Below, piece after piece: positions 1-10,705 of a stretch of 64,000 nt of DNA. The number at the start of each line of letters is the position of its first letter. The first letter of the stretch is position 1. A program made the position numbers and the translations under genes. Origin of the DNA: Reticulitermes lucifugus (Eukaryota; Arthropoda; Insecta; Blattodea; Rhinotermitidae). Under the pieces are notes generated by a model, which saw only the letters and a program-made list of their open reading frames with translations, did not search any database and was not told the origin of the DNA. Location of the stretch: the NCBI GenBank assembly GCA_026260175.1, contig JAKCWW010001014.1, positions 1,630 through 65,629 on the forward strand, written 5' to 3'.

Positions 1-92
1 TGGTGTAGACAGCACAGTTATATTGGTGTAGACAGCACAGTTATATTGGTGTAGACAGCACAGTTATGCTGGTGTAGACAGCAAAGTTATGC
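1..92. repeat. 23-bp tandem repeat array, cut by the window edge
   Basis: Four head-to-tail copies of a 23-bp unit beginning TGGTGTAGACAGCA, starting at 1, 24, 47 and 70. The first two copies are identical and the last two differ at one to three bases, so the array is young or homogenised. It continues to the left beyond the window, so total copy number is unknown. An A-rich run follows directly. Confidence 0.95.
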
Positions 93-2787
93 TATAAAAA
101 AAAGACAACATTCAAGTTGCATTCAGCTAATATTTTCACCATAGAGTGACAATTGACGTCAGTCAGTAAGCACAGTAGATGAGCATAACAAAATACCATG
201 GTGGTGATGTTTCCCGCTCTATACGTCTGTAAACATGAGACCAAGATTTGAATATGAATAACTTTTGAGATTTGTCGCGGCGTTTCCTCGTTCCTGCTTA
301 ATACGAGGTATGACATGTAGTGCACCGACTACAGCATTAGGAAATACACAAAGTAGCCCTGAACTTGTCATCACTGACAGCCATGTGTACAATACGTCTC
401 ATTCGTCAAGACAACATGGGTAGTGCTACAAACTGGAGCAGTCTTTGACTTAATCATTAATTACTGTGAACAGGAAGCTCTGAACCTTATTTACATTGCT
501 CTCCCTTATACTCAAACAGATTCGGCATTCGGATAGACGGCCAGCACATGCTAATGAATACGGCAGACCCATATGTAGTTTTGTTTGTTATCCACATTCT
601 GTTCAAATATTTACACGCATCTTATCATGTTTACAATCACAAATCTACTTCATCTCGCAATCGAACTTAAATCGTGTATACAAGTAGACCCAATGCAGCG
701 TCCTTATTTTATTTGACAAATATCATATCACTTCCCGTCAGCTCGCTTATCATATAGCTGTTGGCTGGCTCGACGACCCGCTTACGTTGCATTAACCGGA
801 AGAGTGTGCACTCAAGATAAAATTAAGACATATTCACGAAATAAATATTGTAAAACGTATCCTATCCAAGAAACTCTGGAATCTATGTTACGCATACTGC
901 GCTTAAAAACAAGGAATATTAACTGGTTTATTACTTTAGATTTAAATTTCCTGTGCGGCTGATGGACCTTTTCTTATAAGTTACAGAGATTATGAATTCT
1001 TTATCAGGAAAAAGGAAAAAAGGATAAACGGCTGTGCCAACAATCACTTGAGCTACCTGACAGGTAAAGGTCGGGCTACAACCAGGTACTTTCAGATTAC
1101 AAGCAACACACTCTATTGGAATGGAGCTAAATCATCCGTAACATCTGCGAAATATCAAGATTTTATTCTGCCATAAATCGACATTTTATGGCCAGGAATC
1201 AAGGTAGATAATTAATATATTTACTCACAAGCAGGCTGAACTCAGTATACGGCACCAAAGTTAATGACAGTCGTTTCATGGCCAGTGAATTATTAAGACT
1301 GGTTTGTGCAGGAAGAAGAAAGAATGAAGGTCAGAAGACGACAAGTTGCAGGCCTAAACTTGTTTACAATACTGAAATGCAAGCAGTCGAAATAAAATTT
1401 ATGTTATTTAATGAGACTGTTTCAATTACTGAGTTCATCTAACGCTGAAAAGTTACACTTGTATGGTAAACGAAACCTGTATGAAAGGAACAGAGAATGT
1501 CTCCTCTGGCACTATATTGCCCATAAAAATCCTGTAAGGGTGACCAGTAATGGACGGTTTTTTATGTATTTTGAAACTGCCTAGTTTTCGTTACCGCGTA
1601 TGACATTATGAATGATGACGGATGTGGAAAGACAGAGTCTTTGCCTATTATAAGGCACTACTCCGGCACTTTCATCGACAAACCTCAATTAGGATAGCCC
1701 TCAAAGTCAGACGCGTTACCTCAGTCTCATCACACTCAGCGTTCGTGAACTGACGGCAGATGCTGGATTAAGGATGCTGTGGAACTGGTAAGTAGGAAGA
1801 AAGCCGTCGTTACCCGCTTAATTGGGAATATCAAGCTGCATGTAAGTTACTGTTAATGGAGGTCTTGGAGGGAATTGAAACGCCAAGTATTCCTGACACG
1901 ACCCACATTCGGAAGAGGCTCTCCACAAGTCAAAAATTCAGTGAGCTCCAATGTTACAGTACTGAAAGTTGACACAATCTAATTAGGGTACATTAATTTC
2001 TGGGTTATTTAAAGATGAACTATATGCTATACATTACGTAATTTCGAAATGTTAAGAATTACTACGAATAGATATTTTGAAGGGATGTGGAAAGAAGTGA
2101 TTATGGTTGGTTCGGAATTCTTAATTGATCCTTTCCAGGGAAAAAATCCTTTTCCTTTTCGTATAATACCACTCAAAAAAGACTTTAACTCTTTGCAGAC
2201 CAAAATTAACCTGCATTTTATTTAAATATTAATTTCTTGCCGCGCAATAAGCACACTCCCTTTTGGTTAAAAAACAGTAATTTAATGCTCTATATGGAAA
2301 CGTCGTGCTTTTAATGGTGTGTTTAGATCACGCAATGGACAGAGTACAATTGGAGTGTCATTAAAATGGTGTTATGTACTAGAAGGGCTGACATAAATAC
2401 AAAAGCCTTAGAGTATCACTAAGCCATAAAAACTGGTTTAAATATGCCATTTCATTTGCGTGATGGGTGTGCCTGTTTAGGTGTCTGCTTCTGCATGAAA
2501 TTAGCTCTGATAATTGACACGTAATAGAAATAACGTAACACAGACGAATATCGTACTTAGTGCCACAGCATGTACTACGTACCCATTGAATTTAAGGACA
2601 TTTGTTATTAGTCCCTTCTACAGGGGCAAGAAGTTACGTGACAATGAAATCGTCTGGTGGCCGTACAGTTACATTTGTCTGACGTTTGGTCCATGTTCCT
2701 TTGTTACATTCACATTTCATAAGCTTCAAAATCATCGTGTATAGATACTCACTAGACTTGACATTTTGTTAATAAATTTTTAATAAC
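93..2787. other. No recognisable feature
   Basis: AT-rich sequence. Open frames are under 80 codons with no protein signature I recognise, and I see no SINE head, terminal repeats or splice-bounded coding segment. Confidence 0.6.
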
Positions 2788-3060
2788 ATGATATCAATCC
2801 GAGTCCTTCATCTTCTTGAGCACTACAGCCCTTTAAGTTCTGCCTTGGCTTCCCTCATGACAGATGCCCATTCTGTTCTGTCCAAAGCTCTTTACGCCCG
2901 GATCCTCAAGTCCAATTCGACATCATCCAACCACTTTAATTTAGGTCTTCCTTCTTCCTCCCTTCTCCTGGTTTCCGTTCCAGTAACTTCTTCACTGCCC
3001 TTTCTGTTCTTACAACATGCCCAAACCATTCCAATTTACAGTTACAATAACTTAAATATT
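2788..3060 (-). pseudogene. Decayed LINE (non-LTR retrotransposon) 3' coding end
   Basis: On the minus strand one frame reads FGHVVRTERAVKKLLERKPGE and a shifted frame continues GRPKLKWLDDVELDLRIRA. The order 'GHV.R ... GRP..KW.DDV..DL' is the usual C-terminal tail of endonuclease/reverse-transcriptase polyproteins of insect non-LTR elements, after the RT catalytic core. A frame change between the two pieces and the lack of any upstream RT motif show a 5'-truncated, dead copy. The clade cannot be assigned from this tail alone. The wording differs from the LINE tails at 50265 and 53590, so it is probably another family. Confidence 0.75.
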
Positions 3061-4134
3061 TAAAATTATTACAAATTTCGTGAATCAAGGCAATATTAAA
3101 TAGTCAAACACAACTGCTTTTTTATTTAAAGCTACATTTTTCGTTCTAGATATCGACCATCACCATGCTAAAATACATAATTATTAAAAGATAGCTAGAA
3201 ATGCAATAAACAAAACATCATCATGTTTTATGTTGGATCCCACGTTTTTACAAAATTATGATCTACAATAATATTGTAAAATTATATATGGTCGATGGTA
3301 GCTGAACAGTAGTAGTGGGAATATAACATTAATATTATTTTTTATTAACTCCTAAAACAAACGGGTGAAGGGGGTAATTGAATAATTATAGATATTAAAA
3401 TAGTAGAGTCTAGGTGTTGGCTGCTTGGTAAACTCTTGTGTAACGTTAAGTGACAAGGATGTAGTTTACAGTCCGTGCCTTGCCCATCGTAACACTAAAC
3501 TCGCACATTATGTTAAACAGGCACACCACATCTTGTGGACTCACGGTGTCAGCCTCATGACATCCCACTGTTGTTTGTGTTGCTCAAGTGACACCTCAGC
3601 GACACAAACAAATAGTTTGTTTGGCAAAGAGTACAGGTGGCAAAATACTAAGCGTTGTAAAACGACGGTGTTATGAATAATTGGGTGCTGTTATGCTAAT
3701 GAGTGTAATGCTGACCAGTTAGGCGTAAAGAGAGGAACTTGTCTCGCGATGGGTTCTACCTGTTCATCCTTGCCATCTTGCAGGATCACAGAAAAGATGT
3801 AGCCTGCTACTTCTATCAAGTAATAACTTTTGTAGGTAAGTGCGTGATAAGCACCGTATCTACGATATTCCTCCAGAACAGGCAAGAAGGATATAAACCA
3901 AGGATTGAAATAAATTTAAGCATAATATTTAGAGCTAGGTACACTTCCTTTAAGTTAGGTCGGAAATCCAACTATTTTGTGCGTAATTTTGTCTAGATGG
4001 TTAAGTAATATGGGTAAATATACAGTTCATAATGTACATGCCCTTGGCTAGCTACACTGGACTACTAAATATAGAAGGATGAGACGGGACAGACATGTGT
4101 GAGGGAAACAGCAATTGTAGACAGACAGACAGAC

Positions 4135-4167
<33 letters not shown>

Positions 4168-5331
4168 TTACTAAGGGATGCATAAAGGTTCCATACAGAG
4201 GCTAGAACATTTATCATTGGACCGAGAACATTGTGCTATATTTGAAGCAAGCTATAATCCTGTGGAACTCTCACTGGTATTACGGCAAGGAATATTTGGT
4301 ATTGTGGCGATATCTACCCGTGGGTGCATATATAAACACACCCATAAATCGAATTCACTTATATACGTCAATTGGTGTTGCAACCCAGAAAGGGGTATCG
4401 TCGTATCTCCGATTTATACTATTCACTGAACATAAACGAACGTTTCAAATTATGACTCTGTGAAGATGCATGTAACGGCGATACGGCCTAGACTACGTCA
4501 GCGCTTATGCCGGCCTTACGCAGCGTCATAAAACGTAAAACATGTAGAATCATTACAATTGTTAGATCGGTTAGTATGACGGGTAGTAAGTAGCCAGTAA
4601 GAATTAGTTAATACAAAGATGTTGCAGGGAATGGAAACAGGCACAATATTTGAAGGCCACTAAATTTAGCATTCGGGTGATTCTTTGGACAGGCGATGGA
4701 AGTCGTCAAGAGAGTCAGGACAGATGGTACTGTACAAGATTACAAACACGCTCCTCCAGAATGCAAGTCAAGTATGCTAATACATAGAAAGATCTGATGC
4801 GAAATATAATATTATATGCAATACACTATACAGTTATTAATATATAACCTGTATTTATAAATTACGTTACGGTCAAGTAAAAAAATTTAATTATGCAAAA
4901 CAAATTTTTGAACACTTAACAAAGTACCATACAGGGCGGAAGGCTTGTTAAAAAAGGAGGCGTTTTCTGAAAAATGCTGTCAGTGTTGCATGTTGTGATG
5001 TTCTTTCCTAGACGGCATACTAATATTATTGAGCTAATGTTTCAAGTGAATGTGTCAAATTGTCACTGTACCAAACCCCTTAAATTACACTAAAAAGAAC
5101 GGCTACCTGTCAGTTTTTTTATGCAGAGAAGATGAAGAGTTTTACTTTACCTAAACAAATATGACTTCGGCACTCAGGCCCTTCCTTGGTGACAAATAAA
5201 ATAACCTCCCAACATCTGACCCAGTCTCAAAGACGACAGCATGAACACAGACAAAGGACCGTGACAGCAACGTACAAGGTCTGTTGCTCACAGTTCCAGC
5301 ATTTTGAATTTACCCCTCACGCCAATTACAC
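3061..5331. other. No gene seen; one microsatellite
   Basis: AT-rich, noncoding. The frames at 3425-3676, 3739-3996 and 4178-4429 are short and have no recognisable motif. The only structured sequence is the GACA microsatellite listed separately. Confidence 0.6.
4120..4167. repeat. (GACA)n microsatellite
   Basis: About twelve GACA units with one GATA interruption, 48 bp in all. Confidence 0.97.
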
Positions 5332-5632
5332 AAGGGCGTACGGCTTTCGTTGAGCCACTTCGCTACAAGGCGGAAGGTCTTGGGTTCGATTCCTCATGGT
5401 GTCATTGGATTTTTCATTGACTTAACCCTTCCGGCCAAACGATGGGACTGGGGTCGACTAAGCTTCTAAAAGAAGTGACTATCAGGGATATCTCCTGGGA
5501 GGTAAAACCGGCCGGTGCATAGGGCTGACAACCTTACCACCTTTATGTGCCGATTTTCCAGAAATTCAGGGAGACTCAACCTTCTAGATCCCAAAAGACC
5601 TGTCCAAGTCTGTATAGGGATTACTTTTACTG
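5332..5632 (+). mobile_element. SINE-B copy 1, tRNA-derived
   Basis: Diverged copy of the family whose best head is at 51298. The head has a B box GGTTCGATTCC near 5383, followed by the family body (GTGTCATTGGAT, CTGGGGTCGACT, CCGGCCGGTGCATAGG, ACAACCTTACCACC, AGACTCAACCTTCT) and the tail ACCTGTCCAAGTCTGTA-GGGATT. This is the only copy of the three without an assembly gap, so it gives the interior that is missing in the other two. No clear target-site duplication. Confidence 0.85.
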
Positions 5633-7215
5633 TTACAGGGATGAAGACGTCACTGGATTGAGTTGGCTTAGAAAAGGTTCTAGTAAGTCGTATTATTGTC
5701 CTACCTGTTTTTAATCTTCAGATTTGTAAATCTGTCTGTTAGTCAATTGGTCAGCGTGTCAATTTATTGGTCAGAGCCGTCATAAATGTTTTAGCTTCTA
5801 AAAAATGAACAGAAATTTAATCGATGTTCGAACAAAAAATTATTTAAAAAATTATATTTGTGGACAGTATATAAAGTAATAAAAATACATAAATACTCAG
5901 CCGTTTAGTTATTTATGGAATGGGTTGTCTATCTGTCTATCTGTCTGTCTGTCCGTCAGTCCGTCCATCTGTCTGTCTGTCAGTAAGAACCTTGGCTAAT
6001 ACTCTTTACAGGCAAGAATCTCTTCAGATTTAAACAGAGACCCCCAGACATGTATCTGTGTTAAATTAATGTTTAGTTTTAGAGTTGAAAATTAAATTTA
6101 TCTTCCAGTGCAACCTTAACTCCCCTGTGCAACACGGATTAAAACAATAGCAATTCGTGGTACAGAATATTTGCAAATGATCTCGAGTTTAATCTTGTAT
6201 TAAATACGCCAGAAAGAGGACGGGCACAGACACAGACAAGCCGTTTACATAAGGCTCTGCTCGTTTATACAAGTTCACATAAAACATCTACAAGCAATTT
6301 TACCTTTGCACCGTGTCTGCCTCGCATCCCCATATTTTAAACTAACGACTGTTAAATGCAGGCACCAGATATATATATGCGAATAACATATTAAGATAAG
6401 AATCAGATTTAAGGTGTTATCCAGTTCTATTCCAATCTTGCTGCGGTACTGTTTTTTTTTCTATTTGGACTTAAAGATTCCATTTTAGCTAACGGGGATA
6501 TAATGCCGTATATCTTTGGTTCTCAGTAAGAAACGTTTAAGTCAAACGTAACTTGTATTAATCTAAGTTCCTAGGACTTGACATCAAAGATTAATTCTGT
6601 AGCACCACATCAGCTGACTTGCATTGCTACTTTCAGAATTCTTGCTCCCTGTTTTAGTAACGTATACCGCAATGTGCATGTTTGGATGGAATTCTGGTCA
6701 GAAGATCGCATAGCCTGACTTTGCTCGTGATGCTGCTCAATGACTAGCAGCAGAAAATGTCGACGTATTATTCTGAAATAAGCCGCTTCCTCTCACATAC
6801 GTACTTCTAAGATCTCCTTCGTAGGAAACTTATATTTTTATTTGACACTGCAGAATATAACCTACACAGAAGACGCCAATACCATGGATCATTATCCTTC
6901 TTGAGTAGCTACTTATTCGCTGAGCTGGTAAAGAAATTTCTGGCATTTTATGGAATTTGATGGTACATGACTGGGTCCATAACAGCCAGCAACGTGACAG
7001 ACATTAATTCAACCCACGCTAATGTATACCATTAACATCCCTTTTAACATTACCCCGTCTGCTTCTGTCTCTCCCAAGTGGTTTCTTTTTCTTCGGGTTT
7101 TCCCAACAAAATTTTGCATGCCTTTTTTATCTGTTCCATGCGTGTAAGCACATGTCCCGCTCGTATCATTCTATTTTTGAATGGCTGTTAAATGAACAGA
7201 GTATTTTCCTAGCTG
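5633..7215. other. No gene seen
   Basis: AT-rich, without recognisable coding or mobile-element signatures apart from the CTGT microsatellite listed separately. Confidence 0.6.
5926..5983. repeat. (CTGT)n-type imperfect microsatellite
   Basis: Imperfect run of CTGT, CTAT and CCGT units over about 58 bp. It is the complement type of the GACA run at 4120 but has more interruptions. Confidence 0.9.
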
Positions 7216-7494
7216 GCGGCCGGGATATTGTACTCGGTATAGCGACTCGCTAAGGGCTAGACGGTCCCAGGTTCGAACCCCCGTTCGAGCGAGATTTTAC
7301 AGTACTTGTCCAGGTCGGCCCCGAGGCCCACCCTGCCTCCTATACAATGGGAAACGGGTCTCTTTCCCAGAGGTAAAGCGGGCGGGGAGTGGCGTTGACT
7401 ACCCACTCACTTTTAGCGCTGAGGTTAAAGAAAGAGTAGATTTACACCACTTTTCCCCCCTCCGTGCCTTCACGGCCTGGTGAACTTTACTTTC
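7216..7494 (+). mobile_element. SINE-D copy, nearly full length, tRNA-derived
   Basis: The head reads GGCCGGGATATTG with an A-box-like segment, then CTCGCTAAGGGCTAGACGG and a B box GGTTCGAACCC. The body has the family blocks (CCTATACAATGGGAAACGGG, TCTCTTTCCCAGAGG, AGGTTAAAGAAAGAGTAG) and the tail GTGCCTTCACGGCCTGGTGAAC. It matches the copy at 42477 block for block. A short similarity between the two flanks (TTTCCTAGC / TTTCCTAACC) could be a degraded duplication. Confidence 0.9.
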
Positions 7495-9452
7495 CTAACC
7501 ATGCTATTCATACGTCGCGAGAAATGCAGACGAGGTTTGCGGATGTGACAAAGCAGAGTATTAGGCCTAGAGAATGACGGCGTAAGAAGGAAATTGGATC
7601 TTGAAGAAGTCAGCATTATGTTCCTCCGAAGCTTCGGAAGACCGTCATATCCCTGAAGAATTATATTTTCATCAGCATGGTTTTGATAACATAAAATATA
7701 ATTAAATGTAGATTTTCTCTCACTTAAGCCTTTGTACGACCATCAGAGATTTCGTTTCTTGGAAAGCTAACCCACGAAACGCCTGTTCTGGCCCGGAGGC
7801 CATTCTTATACCGACGAATTTGCCCTACCTAGAAGAGGTAAGGCGCTGTAGGCTGCAAACTAGCCATCATGCTGAAACTTTCTGAGTTGATATTTCCAAA
7901 CGGTATACATGTCAATTGTGACAAAGCTCCGTAGACACGCGATCGCTGTAATTGGGATTTCAGACACTGAAAATCTAGGGAAAATTTAGAGTTTTAATCC
8001 ATTAATTCCGCAATGCATGAATGACTTTTTTAGTTTGTTAAATTTATTCTAATACGAAAAAATCAATGAAAAGTCACAAATTACCAAGATAAAATAAGGC
8101 AACATATGTAGATGTTCGTCAATAGCAGTATTTGATTTTTCACAGCGTTCTGTATGGACTTGTCGTAATGTCAAACAAGCAATGTGTCAACAAACTCGTA
8201 TTCCTCTTTTGTGCACGCTTCTTTTTAATTTGCATTGCAGTGGGTGGGGCCGTCCTGTAAAATAGTGTATAGGTAAAGATGGCGAATTAGCCCGGAACAA
8301 GCAGTTTGAAGGCTCAGAGATAAGACTGCTGTCCCCAACCTAGTGGCAAAAAAAATATACTTAGATAAATTTGAATTTCTAATGCCTCCCATGGTAATGG
8401 CGAAATAAGGCAGGGTATTCCCATCATCGCACATTTTTTGAAGGTTTCTATGATGTTCATAACGCTGAGTAAATCGCATGAAATCGGCTTTTTTTAACAT
8501 TTTGAAATGTCTCGGTGCCATTTTTCATTATTTTCAGAACAATCTTTTAAAGAACATGCTCTAATAGCCAGGGTAATACGTTTTATTAAGTACAGCCCCT
8601 AAACCATAAAATTAATCTGAAACATCAGTTTTATAAAGCCATGGAAATTTTTTATTACATTCCGCCATTAACAAGAAACATTAACTTTATCTCACAAAGT
8701 ATAATCAAATTTTGAAATTCAAATTGAAATTTATGAGTTGAATTTCCTTTACATCTTTGGACGTAATTGGAAACATCGGGTTTTTGTCAGTGCACATCCA
8801 TTGTTTTTAATACTAACGGCTAAAATTTATCGAAACATGTTACTATCTGCTGTCAGGTGTTAGTCTAATCTAAGTTGATATATATAAATAGTAATATTAT
8901 TCTAATTACAATTCCTCCTCTCTCATTTCCTCTAGACTTTGCACCGTTTTCGTCACTTCATTTTCCCACTTTCGTTTACCTTTGTATAAAAATGTATCTA
9001 TTTTTTTAATTCTACGATCCTATTACAGATGATTTTTATAATTTGTATGTTATTTCTTCATTTATTTATAGCCATTTATTATCTAAAAATTGTGCTCTTC
9101 GCCTCTGTGTCTCATTACATTTTAGTAATATGTGAACCACATTTTTTCTTCGTTACATAGGAGACGTTAATCAAATTTTACATTTCAGTTTTGGTGCAAG
9201 ACTGGGATAATTGACGGGCTTTTGTGAACAAAGTAATGAAATTTAGGGTTCTATAAAATGCGGGATATTTCTTGACTAGCTGAGAAACTGTAGCTTTTCA
9301 AGAACGCTTCCTCTTCATGGGATTAATTACTTAGTTCATTATTCCGAATTATTGCATACTGGAGAACACCACAGTCAAAATAATCAGATTTCACGCGGAA
9401 TTCTATATAGTTCACAGGCTGTAAAATCTTATACGATAATATATGTTTACAA
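7495..9452. other. No recognisable feature
   Basis: AT-rich noncoding DNA. The open frame at 8225-8521 on the minus strand (98 codons) has no motif I recognise. Confidence 0.6.
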
Positions 9453-9601
9453 GGCTGATCTCAGTGGCCGCGCGGTCTAATGCCTGGTTCTGTGGCCGCT
9501 CGCTTGCTGGGTTTGCGGGTTCGAATCCCGTTGAGGGCATGGATGTTTTTCTCGTGTGAGTGTTGTGTGTGCTGTCAGGTAGTCTGTGCAACGGGCCGAT
9601 T

Positions 9602-9710
9602 CAATATAGTCTTCTCGGGCGCACAGCCGCGTCAACTCGTTTGAATACAACGTTTCGGGAACTAGCTCCGTCCCCATCCTCAGGCAAAACTGATCAGTTT
9701 TGCCTGAGGA
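9602..9710. mobile_element. 109-bp insertion in a SINE, with 17-bp target-site duplication
   Basis: The SINE-A segment TGTGCAACGGGCCGATT occurs at 9585-9601 and again at 9711-9727. The rest of the SINE continues correctly after the second copy, so the intervening 109 bp is an insertion with a 17-bp duplication, a length typical of LINE-machinery retroposition. The insert contains AACGTTTCGGGAACTAG and CATCCTCAGG and ends in a perfect palindrome. It has no A-tail. Family unknown. Confidence 0.85.
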
Positions 9711-9712
9711 TG
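9675..9712. repeat. Perfect 38-bp palindrome
   Basis: Perfect inverted repeat centred between 9693 and 9694 (core AAAACTGATCAGTTTT, outer arms CATCCTCAGGC / GCCTGAGGATG) with no spacer. Its last two bases overlap the second copy of the 17-bp duplication. It could form a hairpin of about 18 bp in single-stranded DNA or RNA. Confidence 0.97.
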
Positions 9713-9834
9713 TGCAACGGGCCGATTACTCGTCCAGAGGAGTCGTACCGAGTGTGGTGTGTCTCAGTGTGATCGTGAAGCCTCGATAATGAGGAGGCTC
9801 TGGCCCACTAGGGATTGTTGCACCATGGAAATAA

Positions 9835-10486
9835 GTCTCTTCAATTACCAGTTTTTATCTTCATTTAGTCATTACTTAACACCAGAACATATCAAGCTGC
9901 AGCAGGTACTACTAATACTCAATTTTAATTTCCATCCCATGATTACGTGGCAACGTGTGACGTCAGGTTGCAGTACGAGTTACAGATGGTTAGATAAGTT
10001 CCAAGGATGAGGCCGTTATAAGGACTTAAGTTTGTTGAATACCTTAAAATATATAGCTCCCCCTCCCCAACACATGTGAATACAGGCGCCACTGAAGTTA
10101 TCAACGTCCATGTATTTCATACACATATATCTACACACCTAGGTCATATTACTTACACCCTTAGGCTGACATTCTGCGTTCTGTGAAAGAATAAAATAAT
10201 TTTCGTTTAGAAATACACATTTCAGGAGATCATGAGACTCTATCAATCCAGTTTCTAGTTATGACCCATGACTAGTGTTTTCCGTACTCCTATTGGCTGC
10301 ATGGCGACGCAATAAATGAGTGACACAGTTCTGTGCTGAAACCCAGACTTAAGAAGATTGGATTTAGGACTCGTTATCGTAAATGTGTTTACATGGAATA
10401 ACTTTATAAGACGTTTGTACGTGTGTGGGTAACTTAAGAGGGGCTTAACACTTGATTGGCTTCCGAACTGTTTTAAAATATGCTAA
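9835..10486. other. No recognisable feature
   Basis: Noncoding sequence without coding, SINE or terminal-repeat signatures. Confidence 0.55.
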
Positions 10487-10705
10487 TACTCTTCGGATCA
10501 CTATACACAGACCCCGGGACACGGGAGCACGCACGCTGTTAACGTGGTGCTATCTAGGCACGTCCGTGAGGATGAGACCCTGGTCACGAAGACGACAGGC
10601 CTTTCTGCCGCCGCTACCGTAACGGCGCAACGAAGCAAAACCTGTTCCAGCAGCAGCAGCAACAGCAGCAGCAACTCATCACCCCATGTCTTCAGCTTCT
10701 CTTTT
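10487..10705 (+). CDS. Possible host exon or GC-rich noncoding island; unidentified
   Basis: A GC-rich island of about 150 bp (10505-10645) followed by a CAG/CAA run (10648-10674) stands out from the AT-rich surroundings. One plus frame is open for 73 codons, reading VVLSRHVREDETLVTKTTG, then an Ala/Thr-rich piece, then a serine/asparagine run, and ends at TAA 10706. It has no in-frame start codon. A second plus frame and a minus frame are also largely open here, as expected of any GC-rich DNA, so openness alone is weak evidence. TGCTATCTAG at about 10548-10557 could serve as a splice acceptor. I recognise no domain. It may equally be an untranslated exon or an old repeat. Confidence 0.2.

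Larger units (their letters stand above)
9453..9834 (+). mobile_element. SINE-A copy split by a nested insertion
   Basis: tRNA-derived head with an A box in TGGCCGCGCGGTCTAA (about 9464) and a B box GGGTTCGAATCCCG at 9517-9530. The SINE-A body follows (GGGCATGGATGT, GTGAGTGTTGTGTG, ACTCGTCCAGAGGAGTC, ACCGAGTGTGGTGTGTCT, GATCGTGAAGCCTCGATAAT) and ends GGCCCACTAGGGATTGTTGCACCATGG. Between 9601 and 9711 the body is interrupted by 109 bp not found in the other copies, bounded by a perfect 17-bp direct repeat of SINE sequence. Apart from that insertion the copy is almost full length, and it is the best reference for this family in the window. Confidence 0.92.

Noticed and set aside
3653-3668. CGTTGTAAAACGACGG, identical to the start of the M13 forward primer site of lacZ cloning vectors
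   Set aside because: The identity stops after 16 bases and the flanks show no vector or lacZ sequence, so chance is the simplest explanation rather than vector contamination.
9464-9530. Functional tRNA genes at the SINE heads
   Set aside because: The heads keep A and B boxes but continue straight into SINE bodies, and the same heads recur many times with shared downstream sequence.
9645-9684. A complete hammerhead ribozyme
   Set aside because: Core-like blocks and a middle stem are present, but there is an extra base before the stem and no NUH cleavage triplet with matching outer stems. Kept only as a hammerhead-like module.
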